NCBI GenBank assembly: GCA_018806915.1
Contig: JAGKQI010000022.1
Coordinates: forward strand, 434,001 to 498,000
Length of the DNA: 64,000 nt
Direction: 5' to 3'
Source of the DNA: Phytophthora colocasiae
Lineage: Eukaryota > Oomycota > Peronosporomycetes > Peronosporales > Peronosporaceae
The notes under the pieces are model-generated. The model saw only the letters and a list, made by a program, of their open reading frames with translations, did not search any database and was not told where the DNA came from. Within the stretch, counting starts at the first letter, position 1. Each line of letters starts with the position of its first letter. Shown here piece after piece: positions 44,141-55,154 of this stretch. A program made the position numbers and the translations under genes.

Positions 44141-45085
44141 TGGGCAGAGCCCAAAGCGGGACCCGCGACAGGGTTGCGGCCATTCTGGCCGGCGCGCTCT
44201 TTGCGCAGAGGGCAGTTGGGCCTCAGGTGTGAGGGACTGCCGCATGTATAGCACCGGCGGGTGCTCATACGCTGCACCGCAGCTCGTAGCTCAGCTACCT
44301 CATCTTCAGCATAGCTGAGGTCCATGGGCTCAGGTCCACCGGACCCTGTGCTGCTAGCACCGACCCTCGACAACTTAAAGTTGTGTTCGGCATTCAATGC
44401 CACGCTGACAGCATCTTCGAAGCTGTGGGGGTTCTGACGGAATGTCTCCGTCCTGGCCACGCCAGCTCGTAAGCCTTCCATGAAGACGGTCACGGCGACC
44501 ACCTCAGGTAGAGGGTCGGCAGCCATGCCAGCAATGAGCGTGCGCAGCTCTTGGACATAGTCCACCAGATCCTTCTTGCCCTGGCGACAAGCAAGGAAGC
44601 GTGACCGCACGCGATACGCCTGGTTAGGCGGAGCAAACACTTGCGTGAGCTTGGCCTTTAGCTCGCCCCACGTGGGAAGGCTGCTTCTACCGACGTCCCA
44701 GACGTCAAGGCCCATTCTCGTGCTCGTCCTTCGAGCTTAGAGATGGCAAACGCAACGCGTTGCCTCCAACTGGAGCATGGCGGCCCCATGGCCATTTCGA
44801 CCTCTCGGGTCCACAAAAGGAGGTTCTCTCCCTCATTCCCGAGGAAGGTCTTCACGCTGAGCGTGACGGGCTTAGCTCTCGGAGCAGGGGTAACCCCTGT
44901 TACATTCCGCTGAATGTGCTCGACGAGAGCGTTTTCGTACGAGGCAAATGCCTCGAGGCGCGCGTTGACGGCCTCCGGCCCTTGGGACGCAAGGTGCGCC
45001 GTACCTTCCGGGCCCAGCAAGGACGTAAGCTTGTTAAGCGTGTCCCGCTGACTCGAGTCAAGTGAGCGTATGCTTCTGGCTCCAT
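44119..45085 (-). pseudogene. gag: CHI1 Gag, frameshifted
   Basis: ATG 45085-45083. One base is missing near 45055 (GACTCGAGTC) and several in the GCGTTGCCTCCAACTGG region near 44762-44790. C-terminal two thirds open with the zinc knuckle and correct TAG (44121-44119) in the hairpin. Confidence 0.87.
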
Positions 45086-45142
45086 TCTCACAGAGAAACA
45101 GTCTTCAACTCAGGAGTTGGATTGACTACAAGTGCTACCAGA

Positions 45143-45563
45143 TGCAGCGGGGCTGCGTAGGTGTGCACGGCACAGAGGAAGTTTAGTTGACTCGTAGAGT
45201 CCTGCTTGCAAGGCACTAGCCTTCGGTTCTATACAAGAACCAAGTAGTCCACTAAATACGGGACTCACAGAGTCAGTGTCCCTATAACAAAGGACTAACA
45301 CTAACTATGTAAAATGCAAACTGATTTTTATTGACTTTATTGCCCTAATCCTAAATGTAACGGATTTAGTATCTAACATACTAAATCCTAATCAAAATGC
45401 AACGTGAGGCTCTGAGGCCATCTACGTATCTACTCGTGTGTGCCACACCATTATGTACCCACATAAATGTATCTTGAGTGTCACACACTATTATGTACCC
45501 ACATAAATGTATCCACGTGTGTCACACACCAACGAGAAACATTCGTGTAACATCCCCGTTACA
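45143..45563 (-). repeat. CHI1 5' LTR
   Basis: 421-bp A2 LTR. Directly abuts CopB pol at 45564. Confidence 0.9.
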
Positions 45564-47272
45564 GTATGGAAGCTGATGGTGAAGCTGCCCTAAGTAATCG
45601 AGGGTTGGAAGGAGCACTGGCTGCCAGTGCTGTGTGTGCTAATGATAAGCACGACACTGGAAAAGAGCCTGCGAACTTTGCTGCCGCACGCAAATGCGCT
45701 GAGAGCGAGAAATGGCGCGCTGCAGAACGTGAGGAACTAGCGTCGCTGGAGAAGAATAACACTTGGAAGGTGGTCAAGGTTCCACCGGGTGCTCGAAAAT
45801 GGGTATACAAGAAGAAACGGAACGGCGCGGGCGAACTCCAACGGTACAAAGTGCGTCTCGTAGCCTGCGGCAATGAGCAGGAGTTCGGAGTTGACTACCT
45901 GCTGACTTTTGCTGCTGTGATGGAGTTGCCCAGCGGTAAAGTTGTACTGGCTGTTGGGAGAATTTGGGGTGTCCCCGCTCGGCATGGTGACGTACCAAAT
46001 GCGTACATGAAGGCCCCTACTGAGGAAGGATTGGTGATTTTCCTGATTATACCTGATGGGATGGAGTTCACAGCCGCAGAACTAGCCGAACTGGGCGTTG
46101 ATGATGTCAGCGAGCTGGGTTTGCTGCTCGGACAGAGCCTCTATGGGCTCAAGCAGGCGGGAAGATTGTGGCGGAAATCGCTGCACAAAACGCTGCTTGG
46201 GTTCGGGTTTTCTCAGTGCTTGACAGACTCATGCGTGTATGTGAAGACTGACGAAGATGGCATTACTGTTGTCGGCACGTATGTGGACGATTTGTTAGTG
46301 ACGGCTACGTCAAATGCTCGTGTCGATGCATTCTTTGCTGATATGGCGGTGCTGGAACTTAAAGACCTAGGGCGAGTTGAAATGTTCCTGGGTGTGCGGA
46401 TCCAATACGACGACAAGCGAGGATACATGGTAGATCAGGAACACGCCATCATCGAAATGTTGGCCACGCACGGACTGGAGAATGCCAACAGCGTGAGATT
46501 GCCAATCGGAACAGGCGAGCCGACCAGTGATTTGAGTGACAAATTGTTACCAGTCACAGCTGGAGTTGACCCAAAAATTCCTACAGTGAAGGACTTTCAG
46601 TCACTGGTTGGCAGCCTACTATGGATTGCACGCGGCACCAGACCGGACGTCATGCTTGCTGTCCATCGCGCGACGAGAAGAACTCACGCCCCGACACTTC
46701 AGGACTGGAAGTTGGCAAAGCGGATTGCGCGGTACCTGAGTGGGATGCGTGATTTGAAGTTGCAGCTGTTGGAAGACGCGAAAGAAATCGCCGAGGTGAA
46801 ATTGTGCTGCTGGACCGATCCTGATTTTGATGGTGAAGTCACAGACCGGAAGTCGGTAAGTGGAGTGATTATTCAAGTCCAAGGGATGACAGTCGACTGG
46901 CAATGCAAGAAGCAGACAGCAGTTGCGCTGTCCACCGCGGAAGCAGAGTTCGTGGCGGCGTCGATCGGTGGGCAAGATGTGCTTGGGCTAAATGAGCTTT
47001 TCAAAGAGATTGGGCTGAGTGTCAAGCTGCCAATTGAGATGAAGATGGATAACCAGGCGGCGATGAAGCAATTGACCAACGAGGTGAGTTCGTCGAAAGC
47101 CAAACACATCGATATTAGAACCAAGTTTCTTCGAGATTACGTCGAGAAAGGCGTGGTGGTGCCGACATACGTTGGCAGCAAGGATATGTTAGCGGATATG
47201 CTAACGAAAGCATTGCCGAACAAAAGAGTGCTGGTATTGCGCAAGAAGATTGGTTTGGTGGGAGGCGACTAG
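45564..47272 (+). pseudogene. pol: CopB Pol fragment: RT and RNase H, 5' truncated
   Basis: Second Copia family, distinct from CopA. Open for 568 codons from the LTR junction to TAG 47270-47272. RT: RKWVYKKKRNGAGELQRYK, LYGLKQAGRLW, catalytic YVDD (TYVDDLLVTAT). RNase H: WTDPDFDGEVTDRKSVSG (Pro where CopA has Ala), LSTAEAEFVA, KHIDIRTKFLRDYV, DMLADMLTKALP. Gag, protease, integrase and the RT start are absent; the A2 LTR lies at the break. No internal stop, so this half looks young. Confidence 0.9.
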
Positions 47273-47295
47273 CTCTTCACAGCACAGGGAAGGAG

Positions 47296-47480
47296 TGTTG
47301 GAAGATGTAGTCAGAGGGGCTGTGGTTGAAGTACCTCTCGTGGGTATGCTGTGCAGGAAGATTCTAGCCGCAAAGAAACCAGGAGGAACCGCAGTAAGGC
47401 TCCAAGCCGGAATACATGTTACTTTCCATTTTGTTCACTCGCGCACAAGTGTTGAAACTTTCTTCACACCTAGCTATAGC
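47296..47480 (+). repeat. CopB 3' LTR (right end unclear)
   Basis: Begins TGTTGGAAGATGTAGTC just after pol, preceded by polypurine tract AGGGAAGGAG (47286-47295). No partner LTR in the window. It probably ends or is cut around 47467-47480 where GypC-like sequence begins. Confidence 0.5.
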
Positions 47481-48139
47481 TAAGACCGGATCCCCGATTT
47501 GGCCGGCTTACCTTACGCTAGTGAAGACCCCGGATCCAACGGAGTTGATTGCTTAACCGTAGGATCCCTCGACCTCTCAACACCCTCAAGACCAACCGCT
47601 ACAGGAGGCGGCAAGCAAGACAGTAAAGGAAAGGAAAAGGATCCCCACACCCACCAAGGCAACCCCGGATCCAAGGATCCACACGATCTTCGAGTCCAAG
47701 ACCAAGATCCCCCCAACCAGGACCTGTGTGCAGGAACCCCCACGCAAGTCCAACCTCCCAAGTCCCCGCCAAGGACGTTCAAGCCCTCACGCCTGTGTTC
47801 ACTCTTGTGGTGGAGCGGATCTGCCAAAATTGTGTTGAGGCAGGTTCCGGTCGCCACTTGTGCCCAGACACCGACTAACGGAGGGGTCCCCTGATGATCC
47901 GTGATCTGTGTGTGTAGTTCCACTTTGTGTACCCGTCGGTAGGCGGGTTACGCTCTTCCAGGTGACTTCCGAGGATGTCTTGAAGGTCGGAAGAAGGTCT
48001 TGTGGGACGTAGGAGTGTGAGGTAGCGTGGAAGTTCTTCACTCCACCTCAGGGTACTTGATCCCGGTTGTAGGCGAGCTCTCGAGCCTTGATCCGGGTGC
48101 CTGGTCCTTGATCCAGGTCTTCCAATAGTCCAATGTTCG
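47481..48139. other. GypC-like LTR and leader debris
   Basis: Two blocks. 47545-47645 resembles the 3' end of the GypC LTR in plus orientation (CTCAAGACC...AGGAGGCGGCAAGCA). 47800-48137 is the reverse complement of the leader at 35160-35491. The two blocks therefore have opposite orientation relative to the 35-kb locus. No coding frame. Cut at 48139 by an A2 LTR piece. Confidence 0.5.
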
Positions 48140-48349
48140 ATGCAAACTGATTTTTATTGACTTTATTGCCCTAATCCTAAATGTAACGGATTTAGTATCT
48201 AACATACTAAATCCTAATCAAAATGCAACGTGAGGCTCTGAGGCCATCTACGTTTCTACTCGTGTGTGCCACACCATTATGTACCCACATAAATGTATCC
48301 ATGAGTGTCACACACCAACGAGAAACATTCGTGTAACATCCCCGTTACA
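48140..48349 (-). repeat. A2 3' LTR, truncated (of H-right)
   Basis: Only the U3-side 210 bp of an A2 LTR, starting at ATGCAAACTG. It has one 40-nt U3 repeat unit instead of two, and the CCATGAG variant. Confidence 0.85.
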
Positions 48350-49260
48350 CTCTCCCCCTCCAAGATTCCGGATACCGTATCCGGAAAGTGTAAACACACG
48401 ACGCGATTATCGGCCGATGGCCACGGCACCTTGCCTTGCGCGGACGGCGCTGTCTCTCGTGCGTGTTACACGCCTCCGTACGCGATGCCACTTGGTACAC
48501 ACTTGGGCCCAATGCTTACCAAGCATAGGAGCCTACTGGCTCCAGTCAAGGGACTCTACGGGCGTGGGGAGAAGGCCACAAGTGGCGTATCGACGATATC
48601 ACTGGATTAATGATCCATAGGGCAAGCCTTCCAGGCTGCCAACGGTTCCACGAACCACACAGCAGTGGGGCCCACTCGCTTCACAGTTAATGTGACCCTC
48701 GGATGAGCACTGTGTGCAGGGCTTGATGCCCAAGTTGTCCTTGAAGCAGGCGCAAGCGCCACTATGTGTCACAGACACTGTGTCTTGTGAATACACGTGC
48801 TCAGCACAGTCGTAGACACGACAACGAGCACCAGACAGCTAAGCTGTCGCTCAGGAGGAGCTTACCTACCTCCTACTGCTATGCAGCATGCGGGGTCCAA
48901 TGCATTGGCATCCCTGGCATCCACAGTGCCTCATGACATAGTCATACCCATTGAACGCTTCTAGCGTCAGGTGATCGGATAGAATCCGTTTCCATCACCA
49001 CTTGTAGCTTAGACAGAACGTCATTAAGACGGTTGTTCATCATGAACCATCTTCGCTTCATGATCGCGAAGCTCCGGGCCATAGGCCAGTGTTGTTAAAG
49101 GGTCATAGACCCTTGAAACACGCGCGCGAGGCGCATGTAGCTCTACTGCACTTGCGGTTTGAGCATTCGATGCCACGTCGACGGCACCGACGTGCTCGCC
49201 GCAAGTATTGCAGCTACGGGTCAGAGCCTGAGCTCAGCAACGACCCTGTGGACTCCCACC
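48350..49260. other. A2 3' region of H-right
   Basis: Counterpart of 38402-39312 with almost the same sequence. No sense gene; palindrome-rich. Possible antisense frame 49089-49661. Confidence 0.6.
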
Positions 49261-50486
49261 TTAGTGGGAGGTGCTTGGCACCCGGCGACTCCGTCGCACC
49301 CCCATCGGGCGGTCTGACACTGGGTGTGCCCGATCATACGCGTCAACGACGTCGGGGCAATCCTGCCGTAGTGGCACCTCAAACTCCCACGAGTTCTGTG
49401 AGTGAGGGTAACCTCGCCACTTCACCAGATACTGGCTGTGACCTTGGCGACGACGCCGCGCCATCAGGCGATCCACGTGATAGTGAAGCTCACCTTGCTC
49501 ATCGAGCAGAGCAGGAGGAGGACGAGCGGTCGATGGGTTCTCGCGCTGCGAGTGTAGACGCGCTGCATTGCTTGCAGACCCGCGTCGGCTCGGTGAAGGA
49601 GCACGACCACCACGTCGGTCATCCGGCCCATCGCTTAGCGACTGGTATCGAGGAGACCTAGAGTCGCGGGGACCGGTCTGAGTCGCCTCTGGTGCTGCAT
49701 CAGCGGGTCTATGACCTCGAGCATCACGTTGCTCCGGATCGACAATACTTGTTGGTTCAGATGCAACCACCTGTGGCTTTGCCACCTGCTGCCGTGCAGC
49801 CTTCGTCCGACCCGGCGCCAGCGCCTCAGAACTCACAAGAGCAGGGTCCCGATATGGCTTAAGCAAGCCCACGTAGAACACAGGATGTGTTCGCATACGC
49901 TTTGGCAAGTCAAGCGTGTATGCCAGGCCCTTCTTGGCCACGACCGTGAACGGTCCAATGAAGCGCGGCCGCAACTTCGTCTTGAAGACGGCTGACACTG
50001 CGTGTGTAGGCAGGTTCTTAGCGTTTAATAAAACGTGGTCACCGACCTTGAACTCCCACATGTTGCTTCTGCCTTTGGCATCAGCTTGTTCCTTTTGAAC
50101 ATCTTGGCTTTCAGCCATTGCGTCACGCACACGGCGTAAGACGCTAAGCCTCATCGAGAGGAAGTCATCGACTTGCTTGCGAACAGCAAGGGGGCTGACA
50201 TCAGCAAGCTCGGAGTCGAGCGACGGCACAGACTCTCCCCCACCAAGCCCAAGGCTACCGCGTGGTGGAGTGAGCGGGACGCGCGGATGCGCAAGGCCGT
50301 TCACGTAGAACGGGGTGAAGCCTGTCGAGGCATGCACCGCGTTGTTCATTGAGAACTCAACGAGAGGGAGCATAGCGCTCCAACGCTTCGGCGTTTCAGC
50401 GCATACGCTGCGGAGGATGTCCTCCAGGACGCGGTTCACGCGTTCAGTCTGACCGTCGGTCTGCGGATGATCCGCCGTGGACATGT
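49261..50486 (-). pseudogene. pol: A2 Pol C-terminal part: integrase end, linker, chromodomain (H-right)
   Basis: Continuously open for 408 codons on the minus strand: MSTADHPQTDGQTERVNR (catalytic Glu), integrase C-terminus (FKVGDHVLLNAKNLPTHAV, RPRFIGPFTVVAKKG), disordered linker, chromodomain (YLVKWRGYPHSQNSWEF), TAA 49263-49261. Its first codons start exactly where H-left (37980) stops, with the 5 bases ACATG duplicated, so the two are halves of one pol now lying in opposite orientation. Confidence 0.9.
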
Positions 50487-50687
50487 TGTAACGGGGATGT
50501 TACACGAATGTTTCTCGTTGGTGTGTGACACACGTGGATACATTTATGTGGGTACATAATAGTGTGTGAACTCATGATACATTTATGTGGGTACATAATG
50601 GTGTGGCACACACGAGTAGATACGTAGATGGCCTCAGAGCCTCACGTTGCATTTTGATTAGGATTTAGTATGTTAGATACTAAATCC
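50487..50687 (+). repeat. CHI2 5' LTR, left part
   Basis: TGTAACGGGGATGTTACACG to ...GATACTAAATCC. With 55155-55373 it makes 420 bp, the normal A2 LTR length, once the hAT element and one target copy are removed. Confidence 0.92.
50680..50687. repeat. 8-bp target duplication of hAT (CTAAATCC)
   Basis: CTAAATCC at 50680-50687 and 55147-55154. Eight bases is the hallmark of the hAT superfamily. Confidence 0.92.
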
Positions 50688-51156
50688 CACGCCTCCGACG
50701 AGTTTTGGTCGTCGGAGATAGTATTACCGGCTTTACCGATTTACAACCGAAAATGAAGACGGCAGTTTTGCTGTTTCAGTCTTGTACCCGAAATCTCACA
50801 AAACTTGGAGATGAAAAGAAATCTCTAGAGATTGTCTCCGTTGTTGAGATCGTGTGGATCCGCGTCTCCATAGGGTCTCTCAAAATGCCACGAAATCTCC
50901 TCGCAATCTCCTTGATTCATTGGCTGAAACGAAGCATTGTTTTGCAGCCGATCGTCGCTAAAACGGCGCTCGAAGGGGCGTAAAACTCCGGTAATGTTCA
51001 GTTCGACGTTGCTGGCGCAACTTTGGAGGGTGCGGCTGTCGCCACGATGGAACTCAGCGCAGTGCTTGTCGTGGTCAGCCAGTTCTTGGCCTCTGAGGTC
51101 ACAACGCAGTCTACTCCCAGTCGCCAACAACTCCACCTTTTACCAAGTCTCGAACC
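50688..51156 (+). other. hAT left subterminal region and transposase upstream
   Basis: 470 bp without a gene. GGAGAT, AATCTCC, TCTCC and CTAGAGAT motifs recur at 50716, 50809, 50821-50842, 50868 and 50896-50910; such subterminal repeats are usual transposase-binding sites in hAT elements. The transposase promoter must lie here; no clear core motif seen. Confidence 0.55.
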
Positions 51157-53525
51157 ATGCCGGTGCACTTGATACCTCCAAGCATTCGCGACGCCATTAA
51201 TGCCTTCGAGCCGCCAGCTGGATTTATAGTGCTACCACCACGGCGGAACGAGAAATCAATAATTTTTTCGTACGGAGTGAGGCTGATTAAGGAGCCCGAC
51301 AACTCATCCAGCGAACCAGACAGCAGTGCACCAGCTATATGGATGTGTTTGGCCGGCGCGAACTGCAGATCCCAAGATGTATCATTTCCTCTGTCGACTG
51401 GCAAAACATCAGCGGCTACCAAGCATCTGAAAAAAGCGCATGATGTTACGTCTGAACGGACTGAAGTGAGCAACGATCGTCGGCGGACCCGCGAAAGCGA
51501 CTTGGATCGTGTGCGAAACTCACAGGTGTTTCGGGACGATCCTGGGCGTGTGTACGTATTGATGGAGACACTCCGGATCGTGAATAACAACTTACCCTTT
51601 CGCCTGGGTGAATATGAAGAGTCGATCACTATCCGCGAACTTGTGTACAAGAACTCCGTACAGCCCGCGATGAATGCAAAGGTGGTTAGCCACTCGATCG
51701 TGGAGCTATACGCATCGACCAAGGGAGTGCTGGAGGACCTCCTGCGATCGAATCGAATTGGCTCAGCGCCGACATTTACAGCGGTTGCCGACTTCTGGAG
51801 CTCCAAGGTGCAAGCGACGAAGTATCTGGGACTTCGGTTGTACTTGGTCACGGAACAATTTGAGCTCAAGTCGGTGCTGCTTGGAACACGGCACTTCGTA
51901 CCTCGTTACGGCGAACGAGAAGGCGGCATCCGGCGGCCGTTCCGCCGCTGGCTCAGCGATATTCTACGTGACTTTGGACTATCGCCCCGTGACTTATACG
52001 GATCAACGACGGATGCAGGACCAGATGTACGGTGGATGATGACCGAAGGGCTCAAACTGAACTGGCAGTGGTGTATCCCGCATTTAACAAATGCTGCTAC
52101 AAAGGCTGCCTGCGGCATGGTAACTAGCGTCGACCAATCAAAAAAACCAGCAATGACAGCGCTTATCCGGCGTATTGTGAAGACTATTTACACGGTTAAA
52201 CACGTGGAGGTGATGGGATCTTTGTTCGAGGAGCTGTGTCTTTATGGCAAGGGTGGGAAATCACCACACCAGCTACTAGAGTATCGAGCACACCGGTTTC
52301 TTGGTCTCACCCGTGTGATAAAGCGTATTTTGGACTTGTGGGAGCCACTTGTGACGTGGTATGCTGAGCGGCTGGACAGGGCTCGCAGGAGCAATGCTGA
52401 TCTTCCTGCTGGTTTTCCGCTGGAACGCGACTATCAGCACCTTACACAGATTCTGTCTCTCCTACAACCGATAACTTTGGTGAACATAAAGAGTCAAGGC
52501 GAGAGTGCCAACCAAGTGGACGTACTTCTTATACTGTACAAGTTGCGCATAACAGTTCTCGACTGTTCAAAAGAGCTTCGAGACTACCGGTCAACAAACA
52601 CTCACCGCATCGCGTTTAGACCTGAAGACCTGACGCCATTAGCCGCCTCAACGCGCTCGTTGCTCTACAGCTCCTTCCACGCACGATTCTTTTCTCGGTA
52701 TACGGACCGCAAAGAGATCGCAAAGTGTTCGTTTGTATTGAGATGCAACTTTTCTCCATCCAAACTTCAAGAATTTTGATGGTTTCCTCAGAAAGATCAT
52801 TACACTATGTAATGCCGATTCTAATGGCGTTCCCACCGCTGCTGGAGAGAGGAACTTCGCGAAGATCAAGAAGATCATTTACGACAAAGTGAGGTCGTTG
52901 ATGAATACAGTGGCTATGCCTCGAGAATCCAGCTTACCGGTTGCTGTTGATGAACCCCTGCCAGCTCCTCCTACTCTGTTTTCGGAGGATATGATGGAAT
53001 GTTTTGGAGACATCATCCATGAGGAGCGCGTTGCACCCGAGGCTATTAACGACATGAATGCTGCGCGAGTTGACGAAGAGCTGGAGAGGTGGGAGGGGCA
53101 GCAATGTCGATCCAAATGAACGACAATCGGCCGGAAAATGTGTTAGAGTTTTGGAAACGCCAAGTTGATAACGGGACGTTCAAGTTCTTGCCACTGGTGG
53201 CTCGAATTTTATTTGCCATTCCGTCCTCTTCCGCACAGATTGAGCGAGATTTCGGCACCGCTGGGCAGTTAGTAACACCGCAACGTGGCTCAATTGCACC
53301 GCACAATGTCGACATGTCGGCATTTTTAAACTGCAATCGACAATTTGTCGATGTCACACAATGCCCCAAGCTTCACACCGAGATATTGACACGTATATCC
53401 CATCCAACGTGAAGGTTGGACTGGAGGTCGAGGACACGGAGAATTGCGAGCTGTTAAGTGGGTATTTTTCTCCCGATAGCGATGATGAGGCTGAAGTAGA
53501 TACGAAATGTATGAAGAGCAAATGA
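51157..53525 (+). pseudogene. hAT transposase, three frame breaks
   Basis: Cut-and-paste transposase. ATG 51157 opens 540 codons: BED-type zinc finger (CLAGANC...HLKKAH, near residue 70), RNase H-fold with first Asp in TAVADFWSSK and second in GSTTDAGPDVRWMM, and CIPH as the hAT C-x-x-H motif. A T-run near 52775 shifts frame; coding continues (FDGFLRKIITLCNA, ERNFAKIKKIIYDK) to about 53095, shifts again into the C-terminal dimerisation region (EFWKRQ, IPSSSAQIERDFG with the catalytic Glu), and a third shift near 53405 leads to an acidic tail ending at TGA 53525. No intron signals explain the shifts. Total about 785 codons. Confidence 0.88.
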
Positions 53526-53581
53526 AAGAAGTACATGAAATTCAGTAATGCCTTTGTATAATAGAATCATGTTTGATCCCG

Positions 53582-54890
53582 TCACTGCTTCTCCAGGTAC
53601 GCGCCTTTCATCAGCGCTTCGGCGAGTTTCATTGCGTCGACAGCCCGTTGTTTCTTGATTCTTTTCCGTTCGTCACTGCACCTCTTCACGGCTTCTCGAA
53701 TTTGATCTGCTTTCGAAGGAATAGATCCACGTTTCTTGTGAGAGCTAGCCTTGCTTGTTTGCTTCTTGCTGTTAGAAAGTTGACGAGATCGACTCAGTGC
53801 ACGCTCTGCAACCTTGGCCTGCTCCGATCTGCGAGCGATATCAAGCCCTGGGTCTTGGGGAAGGCTTGGCCTCGTCAGCACGCTTTCGGATCGACGTTGT
53901 TCATGAAAGTAATCGTTGAGATGTCCAGCAATGCATTTTCTTCATCTTTGGCGCTTCCAAATTTTCGTCTGAGGACGAATCACTTTCACCTTTGGTAATT
54001 TCGATGGTGGCAGCATTGGTTGTGGTCGAGCGAAGTTCAATTGCCGAGGAAATGGCATTACCAATCGGGGCTTGGGACTGGACGTTTTGTTTGCTTACAA
54101 ACGTCTGCAGGATTTCTTCTGCCCGAAGCGCAGCGCTAAAACCAATTACAGACCGCTGGCACTCGGTTATTTCTTGTTGCAAAGACTCTGTTATAGCATT
54201 ACGTGCCCTTGATTCTTCAGCATGATGCCTTCGAATAGCTGTCTTCGCTTTCTTCACAGCGCAACTCTTTGACTCCTCCAGTTGAACTGTGACCTGCTTC
54301 TGAAATTCGTTTAACTGTTTCTCCATCAGCTTCATTATTTCTCGACCTTGTGTCGTAATAGCCAAGCTAATCTCTGCCTCAACTTGTTCTATATGCGCAG
54401 TGAGTACTTCGCGCATCCTCTGATCCAAGCTTGCCTGTAGCTGATTTTCCAGCTGCTTGAACCTCTCGGTAAAGCGCACATCACTAATATGGGCATGCTC
54501 GACGGCGTGCGCTTCAGCTACAGCCCGTGCTTGAGTCTGAGCCACATCATTTGCGACGGATATCGCCGATTGTAGTCTCGAGTTAACGTGTTCCTCGAGA
54601 GCCACAGGGTCGATATGCGATGATCGTATTATGTCCATAAGTATGTTCGTCCTTGACTCCGCTTCTGCTCGTGCTTGTTGGACTCGTGCCTCCGTGTACA
54701 GCTGCTGCTGCTGTGCTAAGATCTGCTGGTTTGCATGAAGCTGGAACTGGTTTGCAGCGAGACCTTGAGCTTGGACGGAGACTTGAGCCATTGCCATCCC
54801 TATCGTGAGGTGCTTGTTTTTGTTTGCTACGTCCCCACCGTAGACCACGAGGTCTGAAGACTGTGGAAGTCCATGCTGCTCGGAGGACAT
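53582..54890 (-). pseudogene. Second gene of the hAT element: coiled-coil protein
   Basis: Convergent with the transposase, 57 bp beyond its stop. ATG 54890-54888 (MSSEQHGLPQSSDLVVYGGD) opens 329 codons. Glu/Gln-rich segment (QQILAQQQQLYTEAR), then about 150 residues of coiled coil (ERFKQLENQLQASLDQRM, LMEKQLNEFQKQVTVQLEES) and an Asp/Glu patch. A frame change near 53935 joins a basic Lys/Arg-rich C-terminus (RRSEQAKVAERALSRSRQL, CSDERKRIKKQRAVD) ending at 53582. The two parts form one product of about 430 residues. No family recognised. It could be a transposition accessory or a captured gene. Confidence 0.65.
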
Positions 54891-55146
54891 TGTGGAGCGG
54901 CTCTTTAAAATGCTGTATCTTGAGGTCTAAATCTTCAAGCAGGTTGACCAATACCAAAATGATAAAATAGGCCAATCAAAGCCTCAAGCATGAAAATCTC
55001 TCAAATCTCCCTCCATTTAAGTACGACTTCTTCACCTTAAGTACGGGAGACAGGAGAAATAAAAATAAGAGAAACCGTCTCTCTCAATTCAAAATCTCCC
55101 CCGTTTATTTGGAGATCAATCTCCGTCTCCTCTCCTTCTAGGCGTG
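54891..55146 (+). other. hAT right subterminal region
   Basis: 256 bp between the second gene's start and the right end. Repeats ATCTCTC, ATCTCCC, GGGAGACAGGAGA, GGAGATCAATCTCC mirror the left end. It also holds the promoter of the second gene. Confidence 0.55.
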
Positions 55147-55154
55147 CTAAATCC

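Larger units (their letters stand above)
37981..45563 (-). mobile_element. A2 Gypsy element, probably recombinant (CHI1)
   Basis: 7,583-bp minus-strand element with 421-bp LTRs and the best preserved A2 pol. The flanks disagree: ACATG on the left (37976-37980, GypA integrase) and GTATG on the right (45564-45568, CopB). The partner of ACATG lies at 50482-50486 as CATGT, next to another LTR in opposite orientation. The element is therefore best read as a fusion of the 3' part of one insertion and the 5' part of another. Confidence 0.88.
50688..55146 (+). mobile_element. hAT DNA transposon with a second gene
   Basis: 4,459 bp with ends CACGCCTCCGACGAG and (reverse) CACGCCTAGAAGGAG: 7 exact terminal bases, then partial match. 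Flanked by an 8-bp duplication. Carries a transposase (plus) and a coiled-coil gene (minus) in convergent order. Both subterminal regions are studded with GGAGAT/ATCTCC motifs. Inserted in one arm of the LTR palindrome GGATTTAGTAT/ATACTAAATCC. Confidence 0.92.

Noticed and set aside
37981..45563. Simple insertion of the CHI1 element at its present site
   Set aside because: Flanking pentamers ACATG and GTATG do not match and the two sides belong to unrelated elements; the partner of ACATG is at 50482.
52760..53110. Introns in the hAT transposase
   Set aside because: The breaks join cleanly with one-base shifts and no GT...AG pair restores the frame while keeping the conserved motifs.
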